A stretch of DNA of 14,682 nucleotides from Clostridia bacterium (GCA_900758165.1 CAAEQN010000010.1:1-14682), one strand, 5' to 3'; counted from the stretch's first letter, positions 1-7,235 are shown. Notes: generated by a model not told the origin, from the sequence alone. Made by a program: numbers and translations.

Positions 1-1
1 A

Positions 2-655
2 ATATTAGGAGAAACAGGAACAAAAGAACAATTAGCCAAACTATTTGTAGATGAATATAATGAAATGATAACAAGTATTGCAAAATATGGAGGGTTTTAT
101 ATAGGAAGATATGAGTTATCAGGAACAGTAACAGACCCAACAGAAAAATCAGGAAAAACATTAGTATATACAGATTGGTATAATTTGTATAATGCATGTA
201 GAAGTTCAAAATTACAAGCAAGCGACAAAGTAAAAACACAAATGATATGGGGAATACAATGGGATGTAGCATGTGACTTTATAGCAAACAAAGGAGAACA
301 AAAGAATATAAAAGATTCAAGAGATTGGGGAAATTATAGCGACAGTACAGGGAATGCAAAAGTAACAGTAACAGAAAATGGAACAGAAACAAAGAAATAT
401 GGAAGTAAACAAAATACAGGATATAGCGAGTATTGGAAAGCAAACAATATCTACGACCTAGCCGGAAATTGCTTTGAATGGACCCAAGAGGCGAACAACA
501 CCGACTGCCGAGCTCCTAGGGGTGGCGGTTACGTCGGCGACGATGGCTCTAGCGATCCAGCTTCGTACCGCGGCGACAGCGATTCGAACTACAGCTTCGG
601 CGGCGGCTTACGGTTCTCGTCCCACTTTAATAATAAAACCATAAAGAGCGTTTAA
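2..655 (+). CDS. FGE-sulfatase/C-type-lectin-fold protein, 5'-partial, DGR target
   Basis: The reading frame is open from the window edge, so the N-terminus lies outside and about 217 residues are visible. The text KYGGFYIGRYE, then DLAGNCFEWTQE, then RGGGY...PASYR...GLRFSSHF follows the layout of formylglycine-generating-enzyme (SUMF1) domains, which adopt a C-type-lectin-like fold. The usual ending is GNVWEWT, RGGS, then GFR. The last ~45 codons before the tail are GC-rich and look hypervariable, as in variable proteins of diversity-generating retroelements. Those proteins usually display a ligand-binding surface rather than act as enzymes, so a binding role on the cell surface or a phage/element particle is more likely than sulfatase activation. 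No signal peptide can be judged because the start is missing. Stop is TAA, followed by a hairpin terminator. Family call is firm; the DGR role is inference. Confidence 0.85.
   Translation: MLGETGTKEQLAKLFVDEYNEMITSIAKYGGFYIGRYELSGTVTDPTEKSGKTLVYTDWYNLYNACRSSKLQASDKVKTQMIWGIQWDVACDFIANKGEQKNIKDSRDWGNYSDSTGNAKVTVTENGTETKKYGSKQNTGYSEYWKANNIYDLAGNCFEWTQEANNTDCRAPRGGGYVGDDGSSDPASYRGDSDSNYSFGGGLRFSSHFNNKTIKSV
505..630 (+). other. Candidate DGR variable region (VR)
   Basis: Bases 511-627 are about 62% GC and 15% A by hand count, inside a gene that is otherwise about one third GC. Codons at surface positions of the lectin fold run GTC, GGC, GAC, then GGC, GAC, AGC, then AAC, TAC, AGC, TTC, GGC, GGC, GGC. 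Most end in C with varied first and second bases, as expected when AAC codons of a template repeat are mutagenised at adenines. The fixed residues between them (RGG, PASYR, GLRF) are the framework of FGE-type VRs. The template repeat and reverse transcriptase are not visible, so exact VR borders are estimates. Confidence 0.7.
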
Positions 656-659
656 TTTT

Positions 660-698
660 AACTGTGTAAATCATCGCGATTTTGCACAGTTTTATTTT
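660..698 (+). terminator. Hairpin terminator after the DGR target gene
   Basis: An imperfect stem pairs 660-672 with 678-691 (one G-T wobble, one bulged base) around a 5-nt loop, followed by TTTATTTT. It starts four bases after the stop codon. It most likely ends transcription. Because hairpins just downstream of a VR also serve target recognition in some DGRs, it could have a second role; that part is inference. Confidence 0.7.
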
Positions 699-788
699 GT
701 TCTGCAGAAGATTATGTAGTTTGCTTTTAAATATCGTAAAGAAAGTCAAATATGGTTTTTAAATATTTTACAAAATATCTAATTTTAC

Positions 789-815
789 TTGACTTTTTGC
801 CCATTTGCGTATAAT
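789..815 (+). promoter_or_regulatory. Probable promoter of the min-rodA-dus operon
   Basis: TTGACT (789-794) and a perfect TATAAT (810-815) lie about 70 bases before minD. The spacer is 15 bp, shorter than the ideal 17, so strength is uncertain. It is the best sigma-A-like match in the 656-887 gap, which otherwise holds only the preceding terminator. Confidence 0.5.
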
Positions 816-887
816 ATATTAATAGAAAATTATGGATTTAAAATCTATAAAGTTTGTTACAAATAGTTAGTAAGAATGGAGGAACTT

Positions 888-1685
888 ATGGGAGAGGTTA
901 TAGTAATAACATCAGGAAAAGGTGGAGTAGGAAAAACAACTACAACAGCAAATCTTGGTTCTGCTTTAGCACTAAAAGGAAAAAAAGTAGTATTAGTAGA
1001 CACAGATATTGGATTAAGAAATTTGGATGTTGTAATGGGACTAGAAAACAGAATAGTATATGACATAGTAGATGTTGTTGAAAACAAATGTAAATTAAGA
1101 CAAGCCCTTATTAAAGATAAAAGATTTGAACAATTATTCCTATTACCAGCAGCCCAAACAAGAGATAAAAGTGCTATAAATGAAGAACAAATGAAAGAAC
1201 TAACTAACAAACTAAAAGAAGAATTTGACTATATTTTAATAGACTGTCCAGCAGGAATAGAACAAGGATTTAAAAATGCAATAGCAGGAGCAGATAGAGC
1301 AATAGTTGTAACTAATGCAGAAATATCTTCAATAAGAGATGCAGACAGAATAATAGGATTATTAGAAGCATCTGAAATTAGAAACCCAGAGTTAATTGTA
1401 AATAGATTAAGACCTAACATGGTAAAAAAAGGTGAAATGATGGATGTGGATGACATTGTAGATTTATTATCAATTAACCTTATTGGTGTTGTGCCAGATG
1501 ATGAATTTATAATTACTCAAACTAATAAAGGTGAGCCTGCAGTAATAAACAAAAAAGCACCATCAGGAAAAGCTTATATAGAAATAGCAAGAAGAATATT
1601 AGGAGAAAATATTGAAGTTACAATTCCAGGAAAAGATGAAGGATTTTTTACTAAAATAAAAAGCATATTCAAAAAAAATAACTAA
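888..1685 (+). CDS. minD: Septum site-determining ATPase MinD
   Basis: A 265-residue ParA/MinD-type ATPase that works at the membrane with MinE (and normally MinC) to place the division septum at mid-cell. The deviant Walker A motif KGGVGKTT is at residues 11-18 with the signature lysine K11. VDTDIGLRNLD follows at 37-46 and LIDCPAGIEQG at 117-127. The C-terminal EGFFTKIKSIFKKNN is the expected amphipathic membrane-targeting helix. I chose the ATG at 888 because GGAGG (878-882) sits 5 bases upstream; the in-frame ATG at 876 overlaps this binding site. minE follows after 11 bases, so the two are cotranscribed. No minC is seen just upstream, unlike many clostridial min clusters. Confidence 0.97.
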   Translation: MGEVIVITSGKGGVGKTTTTANLGSALALKGKKVVLVDTDIGLRNLDVVMGLENRIVYDIVDVVENKCKLRQALIKDKRFEQLFLLPAAQTRDKSAINEEQMKELTNKLKEEFDYILIDCPAGIEQGFKNAIAGADRAIVVTNAEISSIRDADRIIGLLEASEIRNPELIVNRLRPNMVKKGEMMDVDDIVDLLSINLIGVVPDDEFIITQTNKGEPAVINKKAPSGKAYIEIARRILGENIEVTIPGKDEGFFTKIKSIFKKNN

Positions 1686-1696
1686 CGGAGGTAAAA

Positions 1697-2413
1697 ATGT
1701 TAGAAAATATAATTAGTTTCTTTAAAAGAATAGGTAAAAAAGACAAAATAGAGGCCAGTTCAAAGGACACTGCAAAAGAAAGGTTACATTTAGTTTTAAT
1801 GCAAGATAGAGCAAATGTGTCTGCGGACTTTTTAGATATGATGAGACAAGAAATTATAGAGGTAATAAAAAAATACATAGACGTTGACGAAAATGACATA
1901 GATGTTAGATTAACAAATAGGACAAACGATGATGGTACTACAGGAGCACCAGCATTATATGCTAATATTCCAATAGCAGGTATAAAAGAAGATGTCACTA
2001 GAACAACTATCCAAGAAGATAAATCAGAAGATAAAAAAGAGACTAAAAAGACAGAGACTGAAAAGGTTGATACTAATACTAAAGCTGTAAAAACAGAGAA
2101 AGAAGAAGAGCAAAATAAAGTAGAGGCAGAATTAAAAACGGAAAATAACGAGTCTGACAAAAAAGAAAAAACAGAAGACTTAAAAGAAGAAAATAAAGAA
2201 GCAAAAGAGGCAGAAGAAAAAGTAAAGGAAAATTCAGCTGAAGTTGAAGATGCAAAAAGTAAAGAAACAGATAATAAACAAGAAAGCACATCAAAAGATA
2301 AAAAAGTTGTAAATAAAGAAACAGCAAAAACAAGTTCAAAAACCAAGGCTAAAGCTAATAAAGCTACCAAAAATGCCAAAACAACTGCCAAAAAAAAGGT
2401 GGCAACAAAATAA
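1697..2413 (+). CDS. minE: MinE with a long Lys/Glu-rich C-terminal extension
   Basis: Residues 1-95 form an ordinary MinE, the topological specificity factor that stimulates MinD ATPase. They comprise an N-terminal amphipathic start (MLENIISFFKR), the MinD-binding stretch RLHLVLMQDRAN at 29-40, and a dimerisation part ending PALYANIPIAG. MinE is normally about 85-90 residues; this protein has 238. Residues ~105-238 are low-complexity, first alternating Lys/Glu (EDKKETKKTE-like), then a Lys/Ala/Thr-rich end resembling histone H1 or AlgP-type tails. The extension is not a frame error: base periodicity is continuous and rodA starts 23 bases after its stop. GGAGG lies 6 bases before the ATG. The function of the tail is unknown; contact with nucleic acid or membrane is only a guess. 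Confidence 0.93.
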   Translation: MLENIISFFKRIGKKDKIEASSKDTAKERLHLVLMQDRANVSADFLDMMRQEIIEVIKKYIDVDENDIDVRLTNRTNDDGTTGAPALYANIPIAGIKEDVTRTTIQEDKSEDKKETKKTETEKVDTNTKAVKTEKEEEQNKVEAELKTENNESDKKEKTEDLKEENKEAKEAEEKVKENSAEVEDAKSKETDNKQESTSKDKKVVNKETAKTSSKTKAKANKATKNAKTTAKKKVATK

Positions 2414-2436
2414 AAAGAATAAATGAGGGTATTTAA

Positions 2437-3543
2437 GTGGGAAGAAAAATATTGAAAAATATGGATTGGGGAATACTCATTTGTCTAATAATATTATTGT
2501 CTATAGGGTTAATAGCCCTATTTTCAGCTACACAGAGTTCTGATTACGAAGAATTTAAAAAACAAATAATGTGGATTGCAATAAGCATTCCAATAATGTT
2601 AGTAGCAATATTTTTAGATTATGAAACAATTTCTAGAATTTCACCAATATTATATGGAATAATTATTATTGCACTTATTGCTGTTCTGTTTACAAAAAGT
2701 GTAAATGGTGCAACAAGTTGGTTTAATATAGGCCCTATTTCAATACAACCAGCGGAATTTGCCAAATTTATTGTTATAATTGCATTATCAACATATATAT
2801 CTAAAATACAGAAAAATGGTAAAGATGAAATTAGTAGACCAACTAAATTGTTAATAGCATTAGCCATAGTGGTAGTTCCAATGCTATTAATAATAAAGCA
2901 ACCAGATTATGGAACGGCTTTAACTTTTCTTGTAGCAACTGTATTTATATTGTTTACTGCAGGAATAAAAAAGAGATATATAATTGCAGGAATATTATTA
3001 ATAGTAATACTACTACCAGTATTATATTTCTTTGTACTACCAGAACATGCAAAAACAAGAATAGATGTATTCTTGAATCCAAATTTAGATCCAAGAGGAT
3101 CTGGATATAATGTTATTCAATCTAAACTGGCTATAGGATCTGGCGAATTTTTAGGCATGGGAGTTCTTAAAGGAAATCAAACACAACTAGGATTTTTATA
3201 TCCAAAAACTACAGACTTTATATTTGCAGTAATAGGAGAAGAGATGGGATTCGTAATAGCAGCTACTGTAATAATAACATATGTTATATTAATAACAAAA
3301 GCTGTTTACATAGCCAAAACTGCTAAAGATAATTTGGGATCTTATATAGCTATAGGAATTGCAGGAGTATTTGTTTTTCACATGACAGAAAACATTGGAA
3401 TGACAATGGGACTATTACCAATAACAGGAGTTCCACTACCATTCGTTAGCTATGGAGGAAGCTCACTTCTTACTAATTTAATTATGATAGGACTATTGTT
3501 AAATATAAGTGGTAGAAGACAAAAGGCGATATTTATAAATTAA
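2437..3543 (+). CDS. rodA: Rod shape-determining SEDS glycosyltransferase RodA
   Basis: A 368-residue polytopic SEDS protein (about ten hydrophobic segments) that polymerises lipid II into peptidoglycan, paired with a class B penicillin-binding protein. Family marks are W95 in ATSWFNIG, KQPDYGTAL near 154-162, PKTTDFIFAVIGEE with the essential aspartate D260, and the ending TGVPLPFVSYGGSSLL. Position next to minD-minE favours RodA over FtsW or SpoVE, since clostridial elongation clusters have this order. The start is GTG at 2437, with GAGGG ending about 8 bases upstream. No strong terminator separates it from the next gene, 61 bases on, so the operon probably continues. Confidence 0.93.
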   Translation: MGRKILKNMDWGILICLIILLSIGLIALFSATQSSDYEEFKKQIMWIAISIPIMLVAIFLDYETISRISPILYGIIIIALIAVLFTKSVNGATSWFNIGPISIQPAEFAKFIVIIALSTYISKIQKNGKDEISRPTKLLIALAIVVVPMLLIIKQPDYGTALTFLVATVFILFTAGIKKRYIIAGILLIVILLPVLYFFVLPEHAKTRIDVFLNPNLDPRGSGYNVIQSKLAIGSGEFLGMGVLKGNQTQLGFLYPKTTDFIFAVIGEEMGFVIAATVIITYVILITKAVYIAKTAKDNLGSYIAIGIAGVFVFHMTENIGMTMGLLPITGVPLPFVSYGGSSLLTNLIMIGLLLNISGRRQKAIFIN

Positions 3544-3604
3544 TATTAATTAGTGAATTTTATAAAATATAAAACAGATAATCGAAAAATGAAAGGCAAG
3601 AAAA

Positions 3605-4564
3605 TTGAAAATAGGAAATGTAGAATTAGAAAATAATATATTTTTAGCACCAATGGCAGGTATTACAGACCTGCCATTTAGATTAATATGCAAAGAAAAT
3701 GGTGCAGGATTAGTATATAGCGAAATGGTAAGTGCAAAAGCACTATTATATGGAGATGAAAAAACAAAGCTATTGTTAAAGACTTGCCCTAAAGAGAAAC
3801 CTTTTGCTGTACAAATATTTGGAAGTGATATAGAAGCAATAAAATATGCAAGTAAATATGTAAGTCAGTTTGCAGATATTGTGGATATAAATATGGGATG
3901 CCCAGCTCCCAAAGTAGTAAAAAATGGGGATGGAAGCAAACTTTTGCTGGATTTGGAATTGGTTAAAAATATAGTAGAAGTAGCAGTAGAAAATTCAAAA
4001 GTCCCAGTGACTGTTAAAATGAGAACTGGATGGGATTTAGACCATATAGTTGCAGTAGAAGCAGCAAAAATTATAGAAAAGGCTGGCGCTTCTGCAATAA
4101 CAGTTCATGGAAGAACAAGAAGCCAATATTATTCAGGAGAAGCTGACTGGAATATTATAAAAAAAGTAAAAGAAAATGTAAAAATTCCAGTGATAGGAAA
4201 TGGGGATTTAAGAAGCGAAGAAGATATAAAAAATGCATTAGAATTTAGTAAAGTAGATGCTGCTATGATAGGTAGAGCATCAATAGGAAATCCTTGGATA
4301 TTTAAACAAACTGTAGAATATTTAAATACAGGAAGAAAACTTCCAAGACCAAGTAAACAAGAAAAACTAGAAACTATTTTAAAACATATAGATTTAGAGA
4401 TTGAGGAAAAAGGAGAAAATATTGCTATAAAAGAAATGAGAAAACATATTTCTGCTTATACAAAAAATCTGAAAGATTCTAGTCAATTTAGAAATAAAAT
4501 AAATACATTAAATTCTAAAGCAGAAGTAGTAGATTGTCTTATAGAATATTTTAATAAAATATAA
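3605..4564 (+). CDS. dusB: tRNA-dihydrouridine synthase, DusB type
   Basis: A 319-residue FMN-dependent TIM-barrel enzyme that reduces uridine to dihydrouridine in tRNA D-loops. Visible marks are LAPMAGITDLPFR at 14-26, YSEM at 38-41, the catalytic cysteine C99 in NMGCPAPKV, HGRTRSQYYSG, and the FMN-phosphate-binding IGNGD and MIGRASIGNPW. The C-terminal helical part (EKGENIAIKEMRKH...) is the tRNA-binding domain. No upstream ATG fits the frame, so a TTG start at 3605 with AAAGG about 8 bases before is used; the first in-frame ATG lies inside the PMAG motif and cannot be the start. It is last in the min-rodA group and ends in a clear terminator. The assignment within Dus subfamilies is by overall resemblance. 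Confidence 0.93.
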   Translation: MKIGNVELENNIFLAPMAGITDLPFRLICKENGAGLVYSEMVSAKALLYGDEKTKLLLKTCPKEKPFAVQIFGSDIEAIKYASKYVSQFADIVDINMGCPAPKVVKNGDGSKLLLDLELVKNIVEVAVENSKVPVTVKMRTGWDLDHIVAVEAAKIIEKAGASAITVHGRTRSQYYSGEADWNIIKKVKENVKIPVIGNGDLRSEEDIKNALEFSKVDAAMIGRASIGNPWIFKQTVEYLNTGRKLPRPSKQEKLETILKHIDLEIEEKGENIAIKEMRKHISAYTKNLKDSSQFRNKINTLNSKAEVVDCLIEYFNKI

Positions 4565-4574
4565 AATATAATGA

Positions 4575-4602
4575 AATAGCATAGCAAATATGCTATTTTT
4601 TT
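4575..4602 (+). terminator. Terminator of the min-rodA-dus operon
   Basis: AATAGCATA (4575-4583) pairs perfectly with TATGCTATT (4589-4597) around a 5-nt loop and runs into a T tract, 10 bases after the dus stop codon. Confidence 0.88.
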
Positions 4603-4638
4603 ATCAACAAATTTAACACTGCTAATATAAAAAAATTT

Positions 4639-4655
4639 AGCTAAAAGTTTTAGCT
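4639..4655. repeat. 17-bp perfect palindrome before the GerS-like gene
   Basis: AGCTAAAA, one central G, then TTTTAGCT. It lies 41 bases before the start codon of the next gene, after a terminator, where a promoter must be. It could be an operator for a dimeric repressor; no known regulator is matched. AT-rich palindromes of this size can also occur by chance. Confidence 0.35.
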
Positions 4656-4695
4656 CTAAATAAAATGAACCATGAAAGAGGGAGAATAAATTAAA

Positions 4696-5316
4696 ATGAA
4701 AAAAAGTAAAAAATATATACTAATTATTTTTTTAGGATTTCTCATTTTTGTAATTGCAATATTTTTTATAAAAAATAATTATAAAAAAACAAATCATGGA
4801 AATAATATAACTAATAAAACTTTAGATGAAGTTGAAGAATATATTTTAAATATTAATTCGTATAAAGCAACAATAGAAGTAACAGTTAATAGCAATAAAA
4901 ATGTAAATAAATATAAATTACTACAAATTCATAGTAAAGATGAAGATATACAAGAAGCAATAGAACCAGAGAATATTAAAGGAATAAAATTTATATATCA
5001 AAATAATACTCTAAAAATACAAAACACAAAATTAAATTTAGAAAAAATATATAGCAATTATCAATATTTACAGGACAATTACTTATGGTTAAGTGCCTTT
5101 ATAGAAGACTATAAATCCGAAGGCATAGAAAAAGAAATTAATGATAATAATAAAGAAGTAATAATAACAATTAAATTAAATGATAATACTACTATAAAAT
5201 ATAAAAGGCTATATATAGACAAAAAAACTGGTAAACCAATAAAACTCTACATGATGGACAATAACAAAAATAAAGTAATATACATATTATATAATGAGAT
5301 AGAAATAAACTATTAA
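4696..5316 (+). CDS. Membrane-anchored GerS-like (LolA-fold-like) protein
   Basis: A 206-residue protein with a basic N-terminus (MKKSKK) and one strongly hydrophobic segment at ~7-26, then an extracytoplasmic part that alternates short beta-strand-like stretches (YKATIEVTVNS, KEVIITIKLND, IKYKRLYIDKKTGKPIKLYM). This size and pattern resemble GerS and related lipoproteins with a LolA-like beta fold that help spore cortex breakdown. There is no lipobox cysteine, so it would be a signal-anchored form. Context supports this: in Clostridioides difficile gerS lies just upstream of alr2, mazE and mazF, and here a mazF homologue is 78 bases downstream. The alr2 and mazE genes are missing. RBS GAGGGAG is ~9 bases upstream of the ATG. 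Function by context and architecture only. Confidence 0.6.
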   Translation: MKKSKKYILIIFLGFLIFVIAIFFIKNNYKKTNHGNNITNKTLDEVEEYILNINSYKATIEVTVNSNKNVNKYKLLQIHSKDEDIQEAIEPENIKGIKFIYQNNTLKIQNTKLNLEKIYSNYQYLQDNYLWLSAFIEDYKSEGIEKEINDNNKEVIITIKLNDNTTIKYKRLYIDKKTGKPIKLYMMDNNKNKVIYILYNEIEINY

Positions 5317-5394
5317 TTAGTAATTTTATCTTAAAAGTATTTAAAATATATCAAAAAACAAATCTTAGTTATAGAAATATTAGGAGTGAATAAT

Positions 5395-5746
5395 ATGATA
5401 GTAAAAAGAGGAGATATGTTTTATGCTGATTTAAGCCCTGTAGTTGGTTCAGAACAACGGAGGAATAAGACCTGTTGTGATAATACAGAATGATATGGGA
5501 AATAGACACAGTCCAACGGTTATAGCAGCTGCAATAACTTCTCAAATGGGAAAAAGTAAATTGCCAACTCATATAGAAATTGGACCAGGAAATACAAAAT
5601 TAAAAACAGATTCTATAGTACTTACAGAACAGATAAGAACTATAGATAAAAGCAGATTAAAAGAAAAAATAGGGCATATAGATGATGCAAATGTAATGAA
5701 TAAAATAAACAATGCTCTAGGCGTAAGTTTTGGATTAGGTGAATAA
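5395..5746 (+). pseudogene. mazF: MazF/PemK-family endoribonuclease toxin, frameshifted
   Basis: MazF cleaves mRNA at short sequence motifs and is normally held in check by MazE. The ATG at 5395, preceded by TAGGAGTG, opens MIVKRGDMFYADLSPVVGSEQ. After codon CAA (5455-5457) one extra base (C5458 or a neighbour) shifts the frame. The family text then resumes in the next frame as GGIRPVVIIQND...HIEIG...LTEQIRTIDKSRL to TAA at 5746. Without that base the product is 116 residues, the normal MazF length. In the start frame translation ends at TGA 5491-5493. The break falls inside the conserved SEQGGxRPV active-site loop. No mazE precedes it. Loss of the antitoxin would make an inactive toxin the survivable state; a sequencing error or a programmed +1 shift are alternatives. 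Confidence 0.85.
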
Positions 5747-5768
5747 TATTGTATTAAACAAACTATAA

Positions 5769-5797
5769 AACCCTAGAGAATCTCTAGGGTTAGGGGC
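5769..5797 (-). terminator. Shared hairpin between convergent mazF and HD-GYP genes
   Basis: AACCCTAGAG (5769-5778) pairs with CTCTAGGGTT (5782-5791), a near-perfect 10-bp stem with a tiny loop. It lies between two convergent genes. On the minus strand it is followed by TTTATAG, a weak T tract, so it may act for both directions. Confidence 0.6.
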
Positions 5798-5802
5798 TAA
5801 AA

Positions 5803-6747
5803 TTAAACTTTTAGCTTCTTTATTATTTTTATTTCATTATACAAATCATTAATTCTGTTTTTTCTTACAATTAAAGCATCTCTGTATTCGTGTAATATTT
5901 GATGATAGTTTTGAAAATTTTCTCCAGATTGAAACAACATTTGCATACCTTCTTTATAGTAATTACGTTTTTTTTCACTATTTGCAGTTTGCATTTTAGC
6001 ATTATAATTATCAATTAATTCTAGCCTTTTAATATTATCTTTTATATAATCAATATAGTCGAAAACAAGGCTAATTTCATATTTGGTGTCATCAATTACA
6101 ACTTTAAATAATGTTTTTAAAATTTTAGGACTAATTTTTCCTAATTGAGAATTTTCTGAAAGTTGACCTAAAGCCATTGTTTGCACATAGTCATCAGGAT
6201 GAGCATGTTTAATAAGGTCTTTTAACGTATCCGAGATATGAACGTGAGTAGTATAATGCCTTTTGGTTACAAGCGCATCATATTCATCAGCAACACGTAT
6301 AATTCTTGCTACAAATGGAATGTCTTTTATAGTAAGTCCACTAGGATATCCAGTACCATTTAAAGCTTCATGGTGATATAATGGACCTTCTGCATAAGGG
6401 CGTAATCTTAAATCAGCCATACAAATTTTATATCCTAAAGTTGTATGCGTTTTCATAATTTCAAATTCTTCAGGAGTCAATTGGTCAGGCTTTGTTACTA
6501 TCTCTTTAGGAATTTGATATTTGCCAATATCATGCAAGTAGCCACAAATCATAGCATGCACTGTAAACTTTTTGTTTAATTTTAAATATTGACATATTCT
6601 CCCACAAAGGTTTCCAACATTTTCACAATGTTTTTTTGTATATGGGTCCAGTTTATCTAAAACAGATAACTCATAGCGCATTTTTTGATCCAAATTATAA
6701 ATTTTAATTGAAGTTGAATCATAAAAATCGAACTTTTCTTTATTCAT
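5803..6747 (-). CDS. HD-GYP domain cyclic-di-GMP phosphodiesterase
   Basis: A 314-residue cytoplasmic protein, with no membrane segment and no recognisable sensor domain. The HD-GYP domain occupies ~25-200: DPYTKKHCENV at 34-44, HDIGK at 72-76, H101, HHEALNGTGYPSGL at 125-138, RVADEYDAL at 151-159. All metal-ligand histidines/aspartates and the GYP loop are present, so the enzyme should hydrolyse c-di-GMP. The remaining ~115 C-terminal residues are helical and charged, with no family I recognise. ATG at 6745-6747 is preceded by GAGGAG on the minus strand. The gene diverges from acpP and converges on mazF, so it is transcribed alone; a TATAAT box at 6768-6773 (minus strand) with a poor -35 is a possible promoter. 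Confidence 0.93.
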   Translation of the reverse strand: MNKEKFDFYDSTSIKIYNLDQKMRYELSVLDKLDPYTKKHCENVGNLCGRICQYLKLNKKFTVHAMICGYLHDIGKYQIPKEIVTKPDQLTPEEFEIMKTHTTLGYKICMADLRLRPYAEGPLYHHEALNGTGYPSGLTIKDIPFVARIIRVADEYDALVTKRHYTTHVHISDTLKDLIKHAHPDDYVQTMALGQLSENSQLGKISPKILKTLFKVVIDDTKYEISLVFDYIDYIKDNIKRLELIDNYNAKMQTANSEKKRNYYKEGMQMLFQSGENFQNYHQILHEYRDALIVRKNRINDLYNEIKIIKKLKV

Positions 6748-6823
6748 AAATTTTCTCCTCTGTAAATATTATAGAAATAATATCACTTATATAAAAAAAA
6801 GGCAATAATATTTTTTATTTTGC

Positions 6824-6852
6824 TTGACAATTAATCAAACTTGTATTATTGT
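6824..6852 (+). promoter_or_regulatory. Probable acpP promoter
   Basis: Perfect TTGACA (6824-6829), 17-bp spacer, TATTGT (6847-6852), about 44 bases before the start codon of acpP. The -35 is strong, the -10 is a 4/6 match. Confidence 0.55.
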
Positions 6853-6895
6853 ATGTATAAGCTGATAGAAATTTGAGAGGGGGTGAACTTGTAAA

Positions 6896-7138
6896 GTGAG
6901 TTCAGAAGAAATATTTGATAAAGTAAAAGAAATAATAGTAGAACAGTTAGGTGTAGCTGAGACTGCAGTTACAATGGAAGCATCTTTTATAGATGATTTA
7001 GGTGCTGATTCATTAGATATAGTAGAATTAATAATGGCATTAGAAGAAGAATTTGATACAGAAATCCCTGATGCTGATGCCGAGAAGATAGTAACAGTTA
7101 GTGATGTAGTTGACTATATAAAGGAACATGTAGCTTAA
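6896..7138 (+). CDS. acpP: Acyl carrier protein
   Basis: An 80-residue, acidic, helical carrier protein that holds growing acyl chains in type II fatty acid synthesis. GADSLDIVELIMALEEEF carries the phosphopantetheine attachment serine S39 in the DSL motif. Length is that of a standard ACP. The start is GTG at 6896, with GAGAGGGGG about 12 bases upstream; no ATG is available before the conserved text. It is alone on its transcript here, between its own promoter and a terminator, and not within a fab cluster. Confidence 0.96.
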   Translation: MSSEEIFDKVKEIIVEQLGVAETAVTMEASFIDDLGADSLDIVELIMALEEEFDTEIPDADAEKIVTVSDVVDYIKEHVA

Positions 7139-7151
7139 TTAAGATAAATTT

Positions 7152-7177
7152 GAAAGGTTAAGAGCCTTTCTTTTTTA
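7152..7177 (+). terminator. acpP terminator
   Basis: GAAAGG (7152-7157) pairs with CCTTTC (7165-7170) around a 7-nt loop, then six T residues, 13 bases after the acpP stop. Confidence 0.85.
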
Positions 7178-7208
7178 TTGCAAAAGAAATGTGAATTCTT
7201 TGTGAATT

Positions 7209-7235
7209 TTAGCACTCTATTATTGACAGTGCTAA
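7209..7235. promoter_or_regulatory. CIRCE operator (HrcA binding site)
   Basis: TTAGCACTC, nine bases, CAGTGCTAA: the CIRCE inverted repeat TTAGCACTC-N9-GAGTGCTAA with a single mismatch. HrcA binds it to repress heat-shock genes until unfolded protein titrates GroEL. It overlaps the -35 box of the hsp20 promoter, as in classical CIRCE promoters. hrcA itself is not in the window. Confidence 0.93.

Noticed and set aside
1669..2391. 240-codon minus-strand ORF opposite minE
   Set aside because: It is the antisense of the Lys/Glu-rich MinE tail, giving an artificial Ser/Phe/Leu-rich protein; no RBS and wrong codon pattern.
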